Numbered from the stretch's first letter, positions 1-10,613 are shown. The stretch is DNA of 64,000 bases from an uncultured Allobosea sp. (GCF_945956895.1 NZ_CAMFJF010000007.1:62001-126000); one strand, 5' to 3'. A program made the numbers and translations. Notes: generated by a model not told the origin, from the letters alone.

Positions 1-213
1 GGCGCCGGGCCGGTTCTCGATGATGAACTTGCCGCCGAGCCGCTGGCCGAGCCGATCGGCCAGGATGCGCCCGAGCAGGTCGGTGGTGCCGCCGGCCGCG
101 AAGGGCACGACGATGGTGACGACCTTGCTGCCGGGATAGTCGCCCTGCGCGAAGGCGGGCCCTGCCGCAGCCAGACAGGCGGCGGCGATGATGGTCCTGC
201 GCGTGATGCTCAT
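1..213 (-). CDS. Tripartite tricarboxylate transporter substrate-binding protein (Bug/TctC family), 5' part
   Basis: Only the first 71 codons are in the window; the gene runs off the left edge. The product starts with a Sec signal peptide (MSITRR, hydrophobic core, cleavage probably after AFA near residue 22), followed by VVTIVVPFAAGGTTDLLGR, the N-terminal ligand-loop signature of Bug/TctC periplasmic binding proteins, which capture carboxylates or sugar acids for TTT importers or sensory use. It is transcribed divergently from the GntR regulator at 410, and a perfect 18-bp palindrome lies between them, so it is probably controlled by that regulator and supplies substrate for the dehydratase/lyase genes beyond it. 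The family call is firm from the motif; the ligand is unknown. Confidence 0.85.
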   Translation of the reverse strand, partial: MSITRRTIIAAACLAAAGPAFAQGDYPGSKVVTIVVPFAAGGTTDLLGRILADRLGQRLGGKFIIENRPGA

Positions 214-299
214 CGGTTCGTCTCCCCGTCGCGGACAATTCCGCCTGCACCTCATGACGGGCGCTTGCCGCAAGCGATAACACAGGATCGCAGGTTTGA

Positions 300-317
300 A
301 ATCTGAAATTTCAGATT
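300..317. promoter_or_regulatory. Perfect 18-bp palindrome, probable GntR operator
   Basis: The sequence AATCTGAAATTTCAGATT reads identically on both strands with no spacer. It sits 87 bases upstream of the TctC-type start at 213 and 93 bases before the GntR start at 410, in an otherwise GC-rich stretch. FCD-type GntR regulators bind short palindromes and commonly autoregulate with a divergent target, so the position fits a shared operator. Binding by this protein is inference. Confidence 0.6.
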
Positions 318-409
318 GCCGGGCACGACGCTTTGTGCTGTTTGATGGCCATGGCGCATGAGCTGGCAGCCGCGGTGGAGCGGCTCCGGCAACGCGCCGC
401 GGAAGAACC

Positions 410-1111
410 ATGTTGCAGCCTGCCGTCGAACCCGTCGCTCCCGATCTGCTGCGTTCGCTGCGCGAGCATGTCCATGAGCGCCTGCGCCGCGCCATCGTCG
501 CCGGCTGCTTCCGCAATGGCGAAAGGCTGAACGAGCGACATCTCGCCGAGATGCTCGGCGTCAGCACGACGCCGGTGAAGGACGCGATCCGCAAGCTCGA
601 AAGCGAGGGACTGGTCCGGACGGAAGCGCGCCGCGGCGTCTTCGTCGAGTTCTCGCCCCGACAGGCTCTTGAAATGGCGCTCGGCCGTGCCGCGCTCGAA
701 AGCGTCATGGCCCATATCGCCGCCAATCACCTGACCGAGGACGGCGCGGCCGAGCTCGGCAAGCTCATCGCCGAGATGGAGCAGGCGACCGAGCATGGCG
801 ATCTCGAGGACCTCGTCGCTCTGAACGAGGCCTATCATCGCGCGATCCATCGCATCTCCGGTTGCACCTATCTGGAACGCCGCCTCGACGGCCAGCGCAT
901 GTACGACCATGCCCAGCGCATTGCCCTGCATTCGCAAGCCGACGAACGCCGCCGTGGCTTCGAGGAACATCGGGACATCTACGAGGCGCTCCTGGCGCGC
1001 GATCCCGCGCGCGCCGAACTCAGGATGCGCCGTCACATCGTCCGCTCGGCGAAGGCCCATGTGCGATTGGTCTTCGGCGCGGGTGCGGAGGGACTGGATT
1101 ATGACGAATGA
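410..1111 (+). CDS. GntR family regulator with FCD ligand-binding domain
   Basis: A 233-residue protein with the normal layout of the FadR/FCD class. A winged helix-turn-helix covers about residues 22-82 (RLNERHLAEMLGVSTTPVKD, then EGLVRTEARRGVFV for the wing). An all-helical FCD effector domain covers about 90-225, with N139, H143, H187 and H209 in the positions of the usual metal ligands. Such proteins mostly repress catabolic operons and release DNA on binding a small acid. The stop overlaps the start of the DapA-family gene by 11 bases, so the two are one transcript with the dehydratase and dehydrogenase behind them. The palindrome at 300-317 is the probable operator. Confidence 0.9.
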   Translation: MLQPAVEPVAPDLLRSLREHVHERLRRAIVAGCFRNGERLNERHLAEMLGVSTTPVKDAIRKLESEGLVRTEARRGVFVEFSPRQALEMALGRAALESVMAHIAANHLTEDGAAELGKLIAEMEQATEHGDLEDLVALNEAYHRAIHRISGCTYLERRLDGQRMYDHAQRIALHSQADERRRGFEEHRDIYEALLARDPARAELRMRRHIVRSAKAHVRLVFGAGAEGLDYDE

Positions 1112-2018
1112 CAAGATCCGCCGCGCCCTGCGCGGCATCTCCGGCGTCCATGTCACCGCCTGGAAGGCGGATGGCGAGGCCGACTGGGCGCTGACCGGCC
1201 GAATCGTCCGGCGTATCGCCGAGGCCGGCATCCACAACATCGTCTCGGCCGGCAATACCGGCGAGTTCTACCCGATGACGACGGCCGAGGTGGAGCGCTC
1301 GCACGCCGTCGCGGCCGAGGCCGCCGCCGGCAAGGCGCTGGTCACGGCCGGCATCGGGAGGTCCTTGCGCGAAGCTATCGCAACCGGCAAGCTCGCGGCC
1401 AAGGCCGGCTGCGATGCCGCGATGGTGCATCACCCGCTTGATCCCTTCGCCGCACCGCAATCGCAGGCCGACTACGTCCTCGCCATCGCCGAGGCGCTGA
1501 CGATCCCGCTCGTCGCCTATATCCGCTCGGACGCCATCGGCGTGAAGGACCTGATCCGCGTCGCGACCCACCCGAATGTCGCCGGCGTGAAATTCGCCTC
1601 CAACAACATGATGCTGCTCGCCGATTGCGTGCGCGAGACGGAAGGTTCCTCGGCCAACTGGATCTGCGGCCTCGCCGAGGGCTGGGCCGCGCCCTTCTAC
1701 GCGCTCGGCGCCCGCGGCTTCACCTCGGGCCTGATCAATGTCGCGCCGGAGCGCTCGCTTGCGGTCTGGCGCGCACTGGAGGCCGGCGACTACGATACGG
1801 CCCGCCGCGAGGTCGACGCCATCGCCGGCTTCGAGAAGCTGCGCACCAAATACGGCAACGGCGCCAATGTGACGGTGGTGAAGGAGGCGCTGGGCCTGCT
1901 CGGCACCGATGTCGGCCCGGTCCGCCTCCCCGGCCTGCCCGAGCTGAACGAGGCCGAGCGGGCGGAGCTGCGTGGCATCGTGTCGAGCTGGGGTGGCCAG
2001 CGCGTCGCGGCTGAGTGA
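1101..2018 (+). CDS. Dihydrodipicolinate synthase/N-acetylneuraminate lyase family protein
   Basis: A 305-residue class I aldolase-type TIM barrel. The ketoacid-binding loop reads GNTGEFYPMT (51-60). Y140 lies in VAYIRSD and the Schiff-base lysine is K164 in AGVKFASNN, both where DapA relatives place them. Next to an IlvD/Edd dehydratase, family members act as 2-keto-3-deoxy sugar-acid dehydratases or aldolases, which is a more likely role than lysine synthesis. The ATG at 1101 is chosen because it gives the family's usual length; the frame is open further upstream, but only inside the regulator gene. It overlaps that gene by 11 bases, implying translational coupling. Substrate is inferred from neighbours only. 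Confidence 0.88.
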   Translation: MTNDKIRRALRGISGVHVTAWKADGEADWALTGRIVRRIAEAGIHNIVSAGNTGEFYPMTTAEVERSHAVAAEAAAGKALVTAGIGRSLREAIATGKLAAKAGCDAAMVHHPLDPFAAPQSQADYVLAIAEALTIPLVAYIRSDAIGVKDLIRVATHPNVAGVKFASNNMMLLADCVRETEGSSANWICGLAEGWAAPFYALGARGFTSGLINVAPERSLAVWRALEAGDYDTARREVDAIAGFEKLRTKYGNGANVTVVKEALGLLGTDVGPVRLPGLPELNEAERAELRGIVSSWGGQRVAAE

Positions 2019-2035
2019 GGCTGCAATTCGTACCC

Positions 2036-2160
2036 CTCAGCCCTCATCCTGAGGAGCGCTTCGCAAGAAGCGCGTCTCGAAGGATGCTCCAGATGGTTCC
2101 GAAACCTCCTGAAACATCCTTCGAGACGCCGCTTTGCGGCTCCTCAGGATGAGGGCTGAG
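2036..2160. repeat. Dispersed palindromic repeat, family A, copy 1
   Basis: A 125-bp element with perfect 21-bp outer arms (beginning CTCAGCCCTCATCCTGAGGA) and a second inner pair built on GTCTCGAAGGATG and CATCCTTCGAGAC. The same design recurs at 54453 and 58445. It fills most of the gap between the DapA-family and IlvD-family genes, so a strong hairpin would form in the operon message. Confidence 0.9.
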
Positions 2161-2195
2161 AAAAGTCATTCAGAAGAACACCCGAGGAAACGCCC

Positions 2196-3928
<1,733 letters not shown>

Positions 3929-3929
<1 letters not shown>

Positions 3930-4852
3930 TGCAGGATATCCGCGATATCGAGCGCGTCGCCATTATAGGCGCCGGGCTGATTGGCAGTTCTTGGGCTGCG
4001 CTCGCCATGGGCCACGGCCTGAACGTCGTGGCCTATGATCCCGCACCCGGCGCGGAGGAGCGGTTTCGCCACGCGGTCGACCGGGCTCGTGCCCAGCTTG
4101 CCGAGCTCGGACTGGCCAATACCGGCCAGTACCTCTTCACGAACGATCTGGACGAAGCCCTGCAAGGCGTTGATTTCGTTCAGGAGAACGGCCCGGAAAA
4201 CGAATCGGCGAAGCGCGAGCTTCTCGCCAAGCTCGATGCGGCATTACCGCCCGAGGTGATCATCGCCAGCAGCACCTCGGCCCTGCTGCGCAGCGCGATC
4301 GTCGCGGATTGCAGGGACAAGCGCCGTGTCATCGTCGCCCATCCCTTCAACCCGCCGCATCTCGTGCCGCTGGTCGAGATCGTCGGCGAGGACGAAGCGG
4401 TCGTCGCGCGCGCCGCCGCCTTCTATCGCAGCCTCGATCGGCGCCCCGTCATCCTCCAGCGCGAGATGCCCGGCCATGTCGCCAACCGACTGGCCTCGGC
4501 GCTCTATCGCGAGGCCGTCCATCTGGTCGAGCAGGGCGTCGCCAGCGTCGCCGAGATCGACGCGGCGCTCTGCAACGGTCCCGGCCTGCGCTGGGCCCTG
4601 ATGGGGCCGCACATGACCTATCATCTCGGCGGCGGCGAAGGCGGCATCGCCGGCTATCTCGCCCATCTCGGGCCGAGTCAGGTGCGCCGCTGGCAATCCC
4701 TCGGAACGCCCTCGCTGGACGAAGACGTCCAGCGCAAGATCATCGAGGGCGTCGCGGAGGAAGCGGCCGGGCGGACCATCGCGCAGCTCGAGGAGCGCCG
4801 CGACGAAGGGCTGCTGGCCCTGCTGCGCGCCCGCAAGCTCATCAGCGAGTGA
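3929..4852 (+). CDS. 3-hydroxyacyl-CoA dehydrogenase-like NAD-dependent oxidoreductase
   Basis: A 307-residue protein with an N-terminal Rossmann fold: GAGLIG at 14-19 and D37 at the end of the second strand, favouring NAD over NADP. The central motif is HPFNPPHLVPLVEIV and a helical C-terminal half follows. This is the short 3HCDH subgroup that includes L-gulonate 3-dehydrogenase and carnitine 3-dehydrogenase; these oxidise free hydroxy acids rather than CoA esters. The ATG overlaps the previous stop by one base (TGATG), so it is the last gene of the sugar-acid operon and probably oxidises a hydroxyl on the same substrate or an intermediate. It converges on the DUF2793 gene with a 3-base gap. 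Confidence 0.85.
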
Positions 4853-4855
4853 GCC

Positions 4856-6250
4856 TCACAACTCCGCGTCGAACGCGATGGCGTCGAAAGCCGCCCTCAC
4901 CCGGCCGAGCGTCAGCGCGGTGACATAGGCGTAAGCCCGCTCGGGCGACTGCGCGACGACGCCCCGATCAGTGCCCTGCACATTGATCTCCAGCGAGACC
5001 GTGGCCGTGACGCTCGGCGTCGCCCGCATCGGCACCGGCAGGCTCAGGCTCTGCCGGCTCGCTGCTGCCGCAGCCTGATAGGCATCGATCAGCACCTGCC
5101 CGTCCTGCTTCAGGAAATAGCGCCAGCACAGCATCTGCTCGACGGACAGCGGACGCGCCATCCAGCCGGTTGCGAGCCACCCGCGCTCCAACTTGATCCG
5201 CTCGAAACTGACCGCGCCCGCGCTCGGGGACAACCGCACCTGCAGCACGCCGGTATCGCCCACGGCAGGCGTCAAGGTCAGCGAACGGCGCCCCGCCCCA
5301 GCAGCGATCGTGCCGGACTGGCTACCAATCGTGACCGCAAGGCTGCCGCCGGTGAGGTCCTCGACCGAGAACGTGAGCGGCAGGCCTGCAAAGGAAGCGA
5401 GCCCCCACAGCGCCGGCTCGACCGGCTGGACGATGGCGCCGGAGGTCAGGGTGATCGTGAAACCACTGAGCGAGAGATTCGCGCCGCCCGTTGCCGCCTT
5501 CCAGCGATCAAAGCCATAGGCGCCGGCCGTGAGTCCGCCGCCTGCGAATCCGCGCTGGTTGATCGCCATGTCGCCATTGACCAGCAGGTTCGTTCCCGCA
5601 GCCCAGGCAGAAGTCGGCAAGGCGACGCTGCCCGATGCCCGGTCGATCGCAACAGCATCATGCCAGGCCGAGCCGTCGGCGCTGACCTTGACCCGGAAAT
5701 CGTCGTCGCCGGCGAGGCCGAACTCGGCCCGGCCCGACCAGTTGCTCTGGAACAGCAGGCTCGCGGTGTTACCAGCAGCGGCCTTGTTGATCTTCAGGTG
5801 ATGATCGCTGCCCGCATGATTGAACAAACTCGCATCCGAGGACACCGCGAGGCGGTTGGTCGTATCCGCCGTCGCGTTCACGCCCCAGCGCTCGGCACCG
5901 AGGCTGCTGATCGGGCTGTCGCGGCGCCATTCCGTGCCAGTCCAGAGATTGTGCTCGGCCTCGTCGATCACCCAGGCCTGCCAGCCGGCGCGCGGCACGA
6001 GGAAGGTCCAGCCGCCATCCTCGAACAGCGCGACCTGATCGGTGCGGCCAGCGAAGGCGCCGGTGCCGCCCGCCGGCACGATATAGGCCGAAAGCTCGGT
6101 CGGCAAAGCCGGCGGTGCCGTCTGCGTCCGACTGTCGACGGTCAGATGGATCAGCCCGTCGAGCCGCATCAGGGCATCGTTATGGGTGACGTGCTTCTGC
6201 GCCTGCCCGGCGGCGAGCAGCGGCAGGGAAAGACGGGGCGTGTCGGTCAT
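4856..6250 (-). CDS. DUF2793 domain protein, phage/GTA tail-type
   Basis: A 464-residue protein. The N-terminal third (MTDTPRLSLPLLAAGQAQKH ... LFEDGGWTFLVPRAGWQAWV) matches the DUF2793 domain seen in gene-transfer-agent and phage tail proteins. The C-terminal part contains NGDMAINQRGF and AYGFDRWKA, a pattern typical of receptor-binding or carbohydrate-binding modules at the end of tail fibres. No other tail, head or lysis gene lies nearby, so it looks like an orphan from a phage or a detached GTA locus. The ATG at 6250 is chosen because the reading frame upstream of it runs into repeat DNA. Confidence 0.8.
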   Translation of the reverse strand: MTDTPRLSLPLLAAGQAQKHVTHNDALMRLDGLIHLTVDSRTQTAPPALPTELSAYIVPAGGTGAFAGRTDQVALFEDGGWTFLVPRAGWQAWVIDEAEHNLWTGTEWRRDSPISSLGAERWGVNATADTTNRLAVSSDASLFNHAGSDHHLKINKAAAGNTASLLFQSNWSGRAEFGLAGDDDFRVKVSADGSAWHDAVAIDRASGSVALPTSAWAAGTNLLVNGDMAINQRGFAGGGLTAGAYGFDRWKAATGGANLSLSGFTITLTSGAIVQPVEPALWGLASFAGLPLTFSVEDLTGGSLAVTIGSQSGTIAAGAGRRSLTLTPAVGDTGVLQVRLSPSAGAVSFERIKLERGWLATGWMARPLSVEQMLCWRYFLKQDGQVLIDAYQAAAAASRQSLSLPVPMRATPSVTATVSLEINVQGTDRGVVAQSPERAYAYVTALTLGRVRAAFDAIAFDAEL

Positions 6251-6365
6251 GGAGCCTCGCGGAAGGGAACGCAGCGGTAGGCTGCCGCGAGGCGATGATG
6301 CAGCCGGTCCGGGCCGCCGGGGATAAGTCGGGTTGAACGCACTCCGATCTCGCCGAGCCGCCACG

Positions 6366-6465
6366 CCGTCATTGCGAGCGCAGCGAAGCAATCCAGGGGA
6401 CTGGGTTGACCGGTCCAGCCCAATCCCCCTGGATTGCTTCGTCGCTTCGCTCCTCGCAATGACGG
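6366..6465. repeat. Dispersed palindromic repeat, family B, copy 1
   Basis: A 100-bp inverted repeat with outer arms CCGTCATTGCGAG and CTCGCAATGACGG and inner arms GAAGCAATCCAGG and CCTGGATTGCTTC type. It lies between the DUF2793 and racemase genes. Other copies are at 16790, 38799 and 61492. Confidence 0.9.
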
Positions 6466-6487
6466 CCTGGTCAGGCCGGGGATAAGT

Positions 6488-7237
6488 TCAGCCGAAGCGG
6501 CGCGGCCTCAAGCCCGCGTGGAACCAGTTGATCAGCGAATAGATGTCATGGACCGGCAAACCGGTCGCCGCCTGCACATCGGCCGCATAGGGCGGCATGT
6601 TCGTGCATTCCAGCACGATCGCGCCGACATCGGGGTGGCGGGTGACCAAATCCAGCGCCGCCTGCACCACGTCCTGCCGGGCGAGCTCGACATCCATGTC
6701 GTCCTTCTCGGCCTTGATCAGGACGCGGAAGAACTCGCGGCCGTTCTCCGTGCCGGTAACCGGGGTATCCAGCGGCACGCCGGCCGCCTCCAGATGCTTC
6801 GGCGTCAGCGTCGCCGCCGAGACCGTGACGACGCCGACGCGCTTGCCGGGCGGTAGCGTCGCCTGCACCCACGGCACCTGCATCAGCGAGGAGGTCGCGA
6901 CCGGCACGCAGACAGCCGCCGCGAGCTCGCGCTGGAAGAGCGAAAGGAAGCCGCAATTGGTCGTGATCGCCTCCGCGCCGAGTCGAACGAGATCGCGCGC
7001 GGCCTCCACGAAATCGGGCAACAACCCGGCCGCACCCTTGAGCACCACCTTCTCGGGGCTGGCACCTCCGACGACGCGGTACAGCACCGGGAACGGCCAG
7101 GTCGTGCCATTGCCCATGTCGCCGGGGATTCGCGGGAACCGCGCCTCCAGCATCAGGATGCCCAGGGGAACGCCGTAGATCGCCTTCCCGCCGCGTGCGA
7201 TCCGCGCCATCGAGGGCGCTGCGGATAATTCAGTCAT
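6488..7237 (-). CDS. Aspartate/glutamate racemase family protein
   Basis: A 249-residue protein of the Asp/Glu/hydantoin racemase superfamily. The two cysteines expected to act as the acid/base pair are present in TTNCGFL and in VLECTNMPPY. Members of this subgroup act on hydantoins, maleate or arylmalonates as well as amino acids, so the substrate is open. The ATG at 7237 is preferred because GGAGG lies 11 bases upstream; an in-frame ATG six codons earlier (7255) has no ribosome site. It stands alone, with repeat B downstream and no co-oriented partner. Confidence 0.82.
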   Translation of the reverse strand: MTELSAAPSMARIARGGKAIYGVPLGILMLEARFPRIPGDMGNGTTWPFPVLYRVVGGASPEKVVLKGAAGLLPDFVEAARDLVRLGAEAITTNCGFLSLFQRELAAAVCVPVATSSLMQVPWVQATLPPGKRVGVVTVSAATLTPKHLEAAGVPLDTPVTGTENGREFFRVLIKAEKDDMDVELARQDVVQAALDLVTRHPDVGAIVLECTNMPPYAADVQAATGLPVHDIYSLINWFHAGLRPRRFG

Positions 7238-7482
7238 CCGGGGTCTAGCCTCCATCTGCAGAACCTAGCCTTGGAACGGGGATCCCGTCACAGGCAAGTG
7301 TTATTCGGAAGTCCCGAGATGAAGAGAATTTTCATGAGCTTCGGCCCAATCTTCCATTGCTGCCATTGCTTCGTCGTTTTTGCACCGTCATAAGATCGAC
7401 GTCTGCCCCGCCCTCGCGTTATTCCGCCGGCGTTGGTCCATATCTTGCCTGCCCCGCCTAGCCATTCGCCCGGAGCCCCGTC

Positions 7483-7857
7483 TTGGTTCTTTCGCTCGAC
7501 AAGCTTCGTCGCCTCGCCGTGATCGCGGGCTGGGCGGCACTCCTCGCAATATTGTTCTCGACGCTCTCGCCTCTGGATGCGCGCCCGCACATCCCGCTGA
7601 TGGACCCGGACATCGAGCGCTTCCTCGCCTATTTCGCCGCCGGCGCCACCTTCGCCTTCGCTTATCCGCGACAGCGCTGGCTGCTCCTGGGGGGCATCAT
7701 CGCGCTTGCCGTCGGCCTCGAATGGCTCCAGACGCTGGAGGCCACCCGCCATGGCCGCCCCCATGATGCGATCGTGAAGATCGTCGGCGCCACGCTCGGC
7801 TGCTTCCTCGCCGTAGGCTTCGACACGATGGCGCAGCGCCTCCGCAAGCCCGCCTGA
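7483..7857 (+). CDS. VanZ family membrane protein
   Basis: A 124-residue protein with four predicted membrane helices (about residues 10-28, 45-62, 67-80, 96-112) and the polar residues of VanZ-like proteins: STLSPLDARP in the first loop and GLEWLQTLEATRHGRPHD before the last helix. The function of chromosomal VanZ proteins outside glycopeptide-resistance operons is poorly known; a cell-envelope role is usual. The start is a TTG, and no ATG gives the full first helix. The next gene on the same strand is an undecaprenyl-phosphate sugar transferase, which suggests a polysaccharide context. Confidence 0.75.
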   Translation: MVLSLDKLRRLAVIAGWAALLAILFSTLSPLDARPHIPLMDPDIERFLAYFAAGATFAFAYPRQRWLLLGGIIALAVGLEWLQTLEATRHGRPHDAIVKIVGATLGCFLAVGFDTMAQRLRKPA

Positions 7858-8067
7858 TTCATCCCGGGACAAAACCGTTGCCGGCTCCCCGCTGGCAGGC
7901 ATTTTCCCTCTAGCAAAACACCCCACATCCGCACCAATCTGGGCCGCATCGCTTCGGCATGCGCCTTGCCACTTCGCTCCCGACCATGCCCCGGCACCGG
8001 CACATTGTGCCGCAACGGGACATGCGCAAGCCGGCTCGCACCGGCATGGCTGGCCTGGGAGTTAGGA

Positions 8068-9513
8068 ATGAGCGTCAACGATCTGCGCGGCATGCCACAG
8101 GCCCTTTCCGACAGCCGGTCGGGACTCTGGCGCCTTTGGCTCGGCCCGCTCACCGCGGCAAGCGACGCGGCAATCGTCGTGGCGCTCGTCTATGCGGTCT
8201 CGTTCGCCTATCACCTCTGCGCCACCGGCGGCCGGCCGGGCGTCGACCGTTCCACGCCCGAACTGGCGGCGATGCTGGGGACGCTCTTCGTCTTCGTCAA
8301 TCTGATGCGTGGGCGCTATCAGATCGCCAACTACCTTTCGAAGCGAGGCCAGATGGGCTCTGCCCTGACGGTGTGGAACATCACCCTCGTCGCGTTTCTC
8401 GCCCTGCTGTTCCTCGCCAAGATTGCCGATCACTATTCGCGCGCCGTTCTGGTCGCGACCTATATCTGCGGCATTCCGGTCATCGCGCTCTCCCGCTCGC
8501 TCGTCGTCCGGCTGGTGGCGGCCGGCAGCCGTACCGGGCGGATCACCGCCGAGCGTGCCTTTATCATCGGGCGTGAGGTGAACATCATGTCCTTCGTTTC
8601 GCGCCACAAGCCTTGGCACATGGGCTTTGCGGTGACCGATGTCGCCTTCCTGAAATCCTCGGCGGAAGCCGGGTCTTCCGCGCTTGCCCTCGATCTAGCC
8701 GCAGCTGTCGCAAACTGCCGGACAAGGCGGCCCGATGCGGTTTTCATCGCCGTTCCCTGGTCCGATCAGGACACCATCTCGGCCTGCGTGGATGCGTTCA
8801 TGAATCTGCCGGTCGCCATTCATCTCGCGCCCGAGCCGATCATGGAGCGCTTCGGCGGCGCGCATGTCGTGCATACCGGCACCCTGTCGAGCCTCCGGTT
8901 GACACGCCAACCGCTCTCGACAGCCGAGGTTGCGGCCAAGCGCGCCTTCGACATCGTCGCGGCTTCCTGCGGCATCATCCTGACCCTGCCGCTCCTGCTG
9001 CTGATCGCGGCGCTGGTCCGGCTCGATTCTCCCGGCCCGGTGCTGTTTCGCCAGCGGCGCTACGGCTTCAACCAGCAGGCTTTCCGCATCTTCAAGTTCC
9101 GCACGATGACGACGACCGATGACGGCCAGGTCGTCCTCCAGGCCAAGCGCAACGATCCCCGGATCACGCGCCTCGGACATTTGCTGCGGCGCTACAATCT
9201 CGATGAGCTGCCGCAGCTGCTGAACGTCCTCGCTGGCGATATGTCGCTCGTCGGACCGCGCCCGCATGCGCTGGCACACGATATCGAGTTCGAGCGCAAG
9301 ATCGCCAATTACGCCCGCCGCCACAACGTCAAGCCCGGCATCACCGGCTGGGCGCAGGTGAACGGCCTGCGCGGCGAGACCGACACCGACGAGAAGATGG
9401 CGCGTCGCGTCGCCTACGACCATTGGTACATCGACAACTGGTCTTTCTGGCTCGATATCACGATCCTGTTCCGGACCGTGCTGAGCAGGAAGGCTTTCGC
9501 GAACGCCCGCTGA
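8068..9513 (+). CDS. Undecaprenyl-phosphate sugar-1-phosphate transferase (exopolysaccharide initiation)
   Basis: A 481-residue polyisoprenyl-phosphate hexose-1-phosphate transferase. Four N-terminal membrane helices (about 20-145) and a soluble CoA-binding-like domain (about 160-280) precede a re-entrant helix at about 310-340 and the catalytic sugar-transferase domain (KRAFDIVAA, PGPVLFRQRRYG, FKFRTM, DELPQLLNVLAGDMSLVGPR, KPGITGWAQVNG). It loads the first sugar phosphate onto undecaprenyl phosphate at the inner membrane. ATG 8068 follows GGAGTTAGGA; a longer frame from 7966 would add an unlikely 34-residue Arg/Cys-rich leader. No glycosyltransferase, Wzx or Wzc gene is nearby, so the rest of the pathway is elsewhere. 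Confidence 0.92.
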   Translation: MSVNDLRGMPQALSDSRSGLWRLWLGPLTAASDAAIVVALVYAVSFAYHLCATGGRPGVDRSTPELAAMLGTLFVFVNLMRGRYQIANYLSKRGQMGSALTVWNITLVAFLALLFLAKIADHYSRAVLVATYICGIPVIALSRSLVVRLVAAGSRTGRITAERAFIIGREVNIMSFVSRHKPWHMGFAVTDVAFLKSSAEAGSSALALDLAAAVANCRTRRPDAVFIAVPWSDQDTISACVDAFMNLPVAIHLAPEPIMERFGGAHVVHTGTLSSLRLTRQPLSTAEVAAKRAFDIVAASCGIILTLPLLLLIAALVRLDSPGPVLFRQRRYGFNQQAFRIFKFRTMTTTDDGQVVLQAKRNDPRITRLGHLLRRYNLDELPQLLNVLAGDMSLVGPRPHALAHDIEFERKIANYARRHNVKPGITGWAQVNGLRGETDTDEKMARRVAYDHWYIDNWSFWLDITILFRTVLSRKAFANAR

Positions 9514-9740
9514 GACCCGGCTCCGCTCCCCCCTGCCGCTTCGCTGGACGACAGATTCTGCCGCGCTCCACCGGCATATGGCGCAGCACGGCATCGCCTT
9601 TGCGCCAAACGATACCGGACGGTGTCGGGCGTGCCTCCCTTGCGCTAGCCGCGGCCGACGCGCAGGTCAGAGGCAAGGGAACGCCGGGGCCGATACCAAG
9701 CCGTCGCGCTAAAGGCGGACGGGGTGGAACTCGACCCTGG

Positions 9741-9962
9741 TCAGGCGAAATGGCGCCACAGCGCGCGCCCCAGCCAGAGGCTCCATCCGGCGACGACAAG
9801 CGTCGTCAGCAGAATCGCCCCGACGATCAGAACGCGGCCGATCACGAGACTGGCGAGGCTTTCCGTATTCTCCGGCTCATTGTCGTTCGCGGCCTGCGGC
9901 CACCGGCCGAAGTCGGGCGTCTGGACAGGCGCCGGAAACCGTCGCACGCGCTCGGGCCGCAT
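9741..9962 (-). CDS. Small single-helix membrane protein
   Basis: A 73-residue protein of unknown function: a charged Pro-rich head (MRPERVRRFPAPVQTPDFGR), the WPQAANDNEPENTES segment, and one membrane helix (about 45-65) ending WLGRALWRHFA. Short proteins with an 'AANDNE' segment before a single helix are common in Hyphomicrobiales, which supports it being real. ATG 9962 is chosen because the upstream extension is not protein-like. Confidence 0.55.
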   Translation of the reverse strand: MRPERVRRFPAPVQTPDFGRWPQAANDNEPENTESLASLVIGRVLIVGAILLTTLVVAGWSLWLGRALWRHFA

Positions 9963-10088
9963 GGAACTCTCTCGTAACGTTATGCAGGCATCAAACAGAT
10001 GCCGACAATAATGATCCAATTCGTGCCAAAATAAAAGCACAGGATGCGCGGGATCCCCACCGGAGAGCCCCCGCGCGGCAAAGTGCTG

Positions 10089-10484
10089 CTACCCGCCATA
10101 TTGGGTGTCGGAGACCTGTTCCATCCAGTCGACGACCTTGCCGTCCTGAACCTCCTGGATCGCGATATGCGTCATCGCCGTCGCCGGCGAAGCGCCGTGC
10201 CAATGCTTTTCCCCGGGCGGAAACCAGACCACGTCGCCGGGCCGGATTTCCATGATCGGCCCGCCCCAGCATTGCGCGCGGCCGAGGCCCGCCGTGACGA
10301 TCACCGTCTGCCCGAGCGGGTGCGTATGCCAGGCCGTGCGCGCGCCCGGCTCGAAGGTGACGCTCGCGCCCTGGACGCGCTCGGCCGCATGCGCATTGCA
10401 GAGTGGGTCGATCCTGACCGTTCCGGTGAACCAATCCGAGGGACCTTTCCCGGAAGGCCGGGAGCCAGCACGCGTGATGTCCAA
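10089..10484 (-). CDS. Cupin domain protein, mandelonitrile lyase-like
   Basis: About 131 residues forming a single cupin. The first metal-binding motif is [19 protein letters not shown], and the second is [15 protein letters not shown]. The C-terminus ([20 protein letters not shown]) matches small manganese cupins annotated as hydroxynitrile lyase-like or quinone-related enzymes; the reaction here is unknown. A TTG at 10484 with AGGGAGA just upstream gives the usual family N-terminus ([13 protein letters not shown]); an ATG 14 codons earlier at 10526 is the alternative. It is divergent from the copper-type gene at 10676. Confidence 0.82.
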   Translation of the reverse strand: MDITRAGSRPSGKGPSDWFTGTVRIDPLCNAHAAERVQGASVTFEPGARTAWHTHPLGQTVIVTAGLGRAQCWGGPIMEIRPGDVVWFPPGEKHWHGASPATAMTHIAIQEVQDGKVVDWMEQVSDTQYGG

Positions 10485-10613
10485 GGAATCTCTCCCTGCT
10501 CCGTTCCAAATCGCTCCGGAAAGCATGCCGGTGCCTGGGCCGGGAATCCAGCCTGATGAGACAACGCCCCCTGCACCATTCGGAGCCGGCGGCCGCGCCG
10601 GCCAAAAACAGGC

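Noticed and set aside
7288-7926. 212-codon minus-strand frame opposite VanZ
   Set aside because: VanZ on the plus strand has membrane helices and family motifs; the minus product is a charged shadow with no domain.
9637-9680. Inverted TCCCTTG/CAAGGGA arms after the sugar transferase gene
   Set aside because: The spacer is about 30 bases and no T-tract follows, so a terminator call is not supported.
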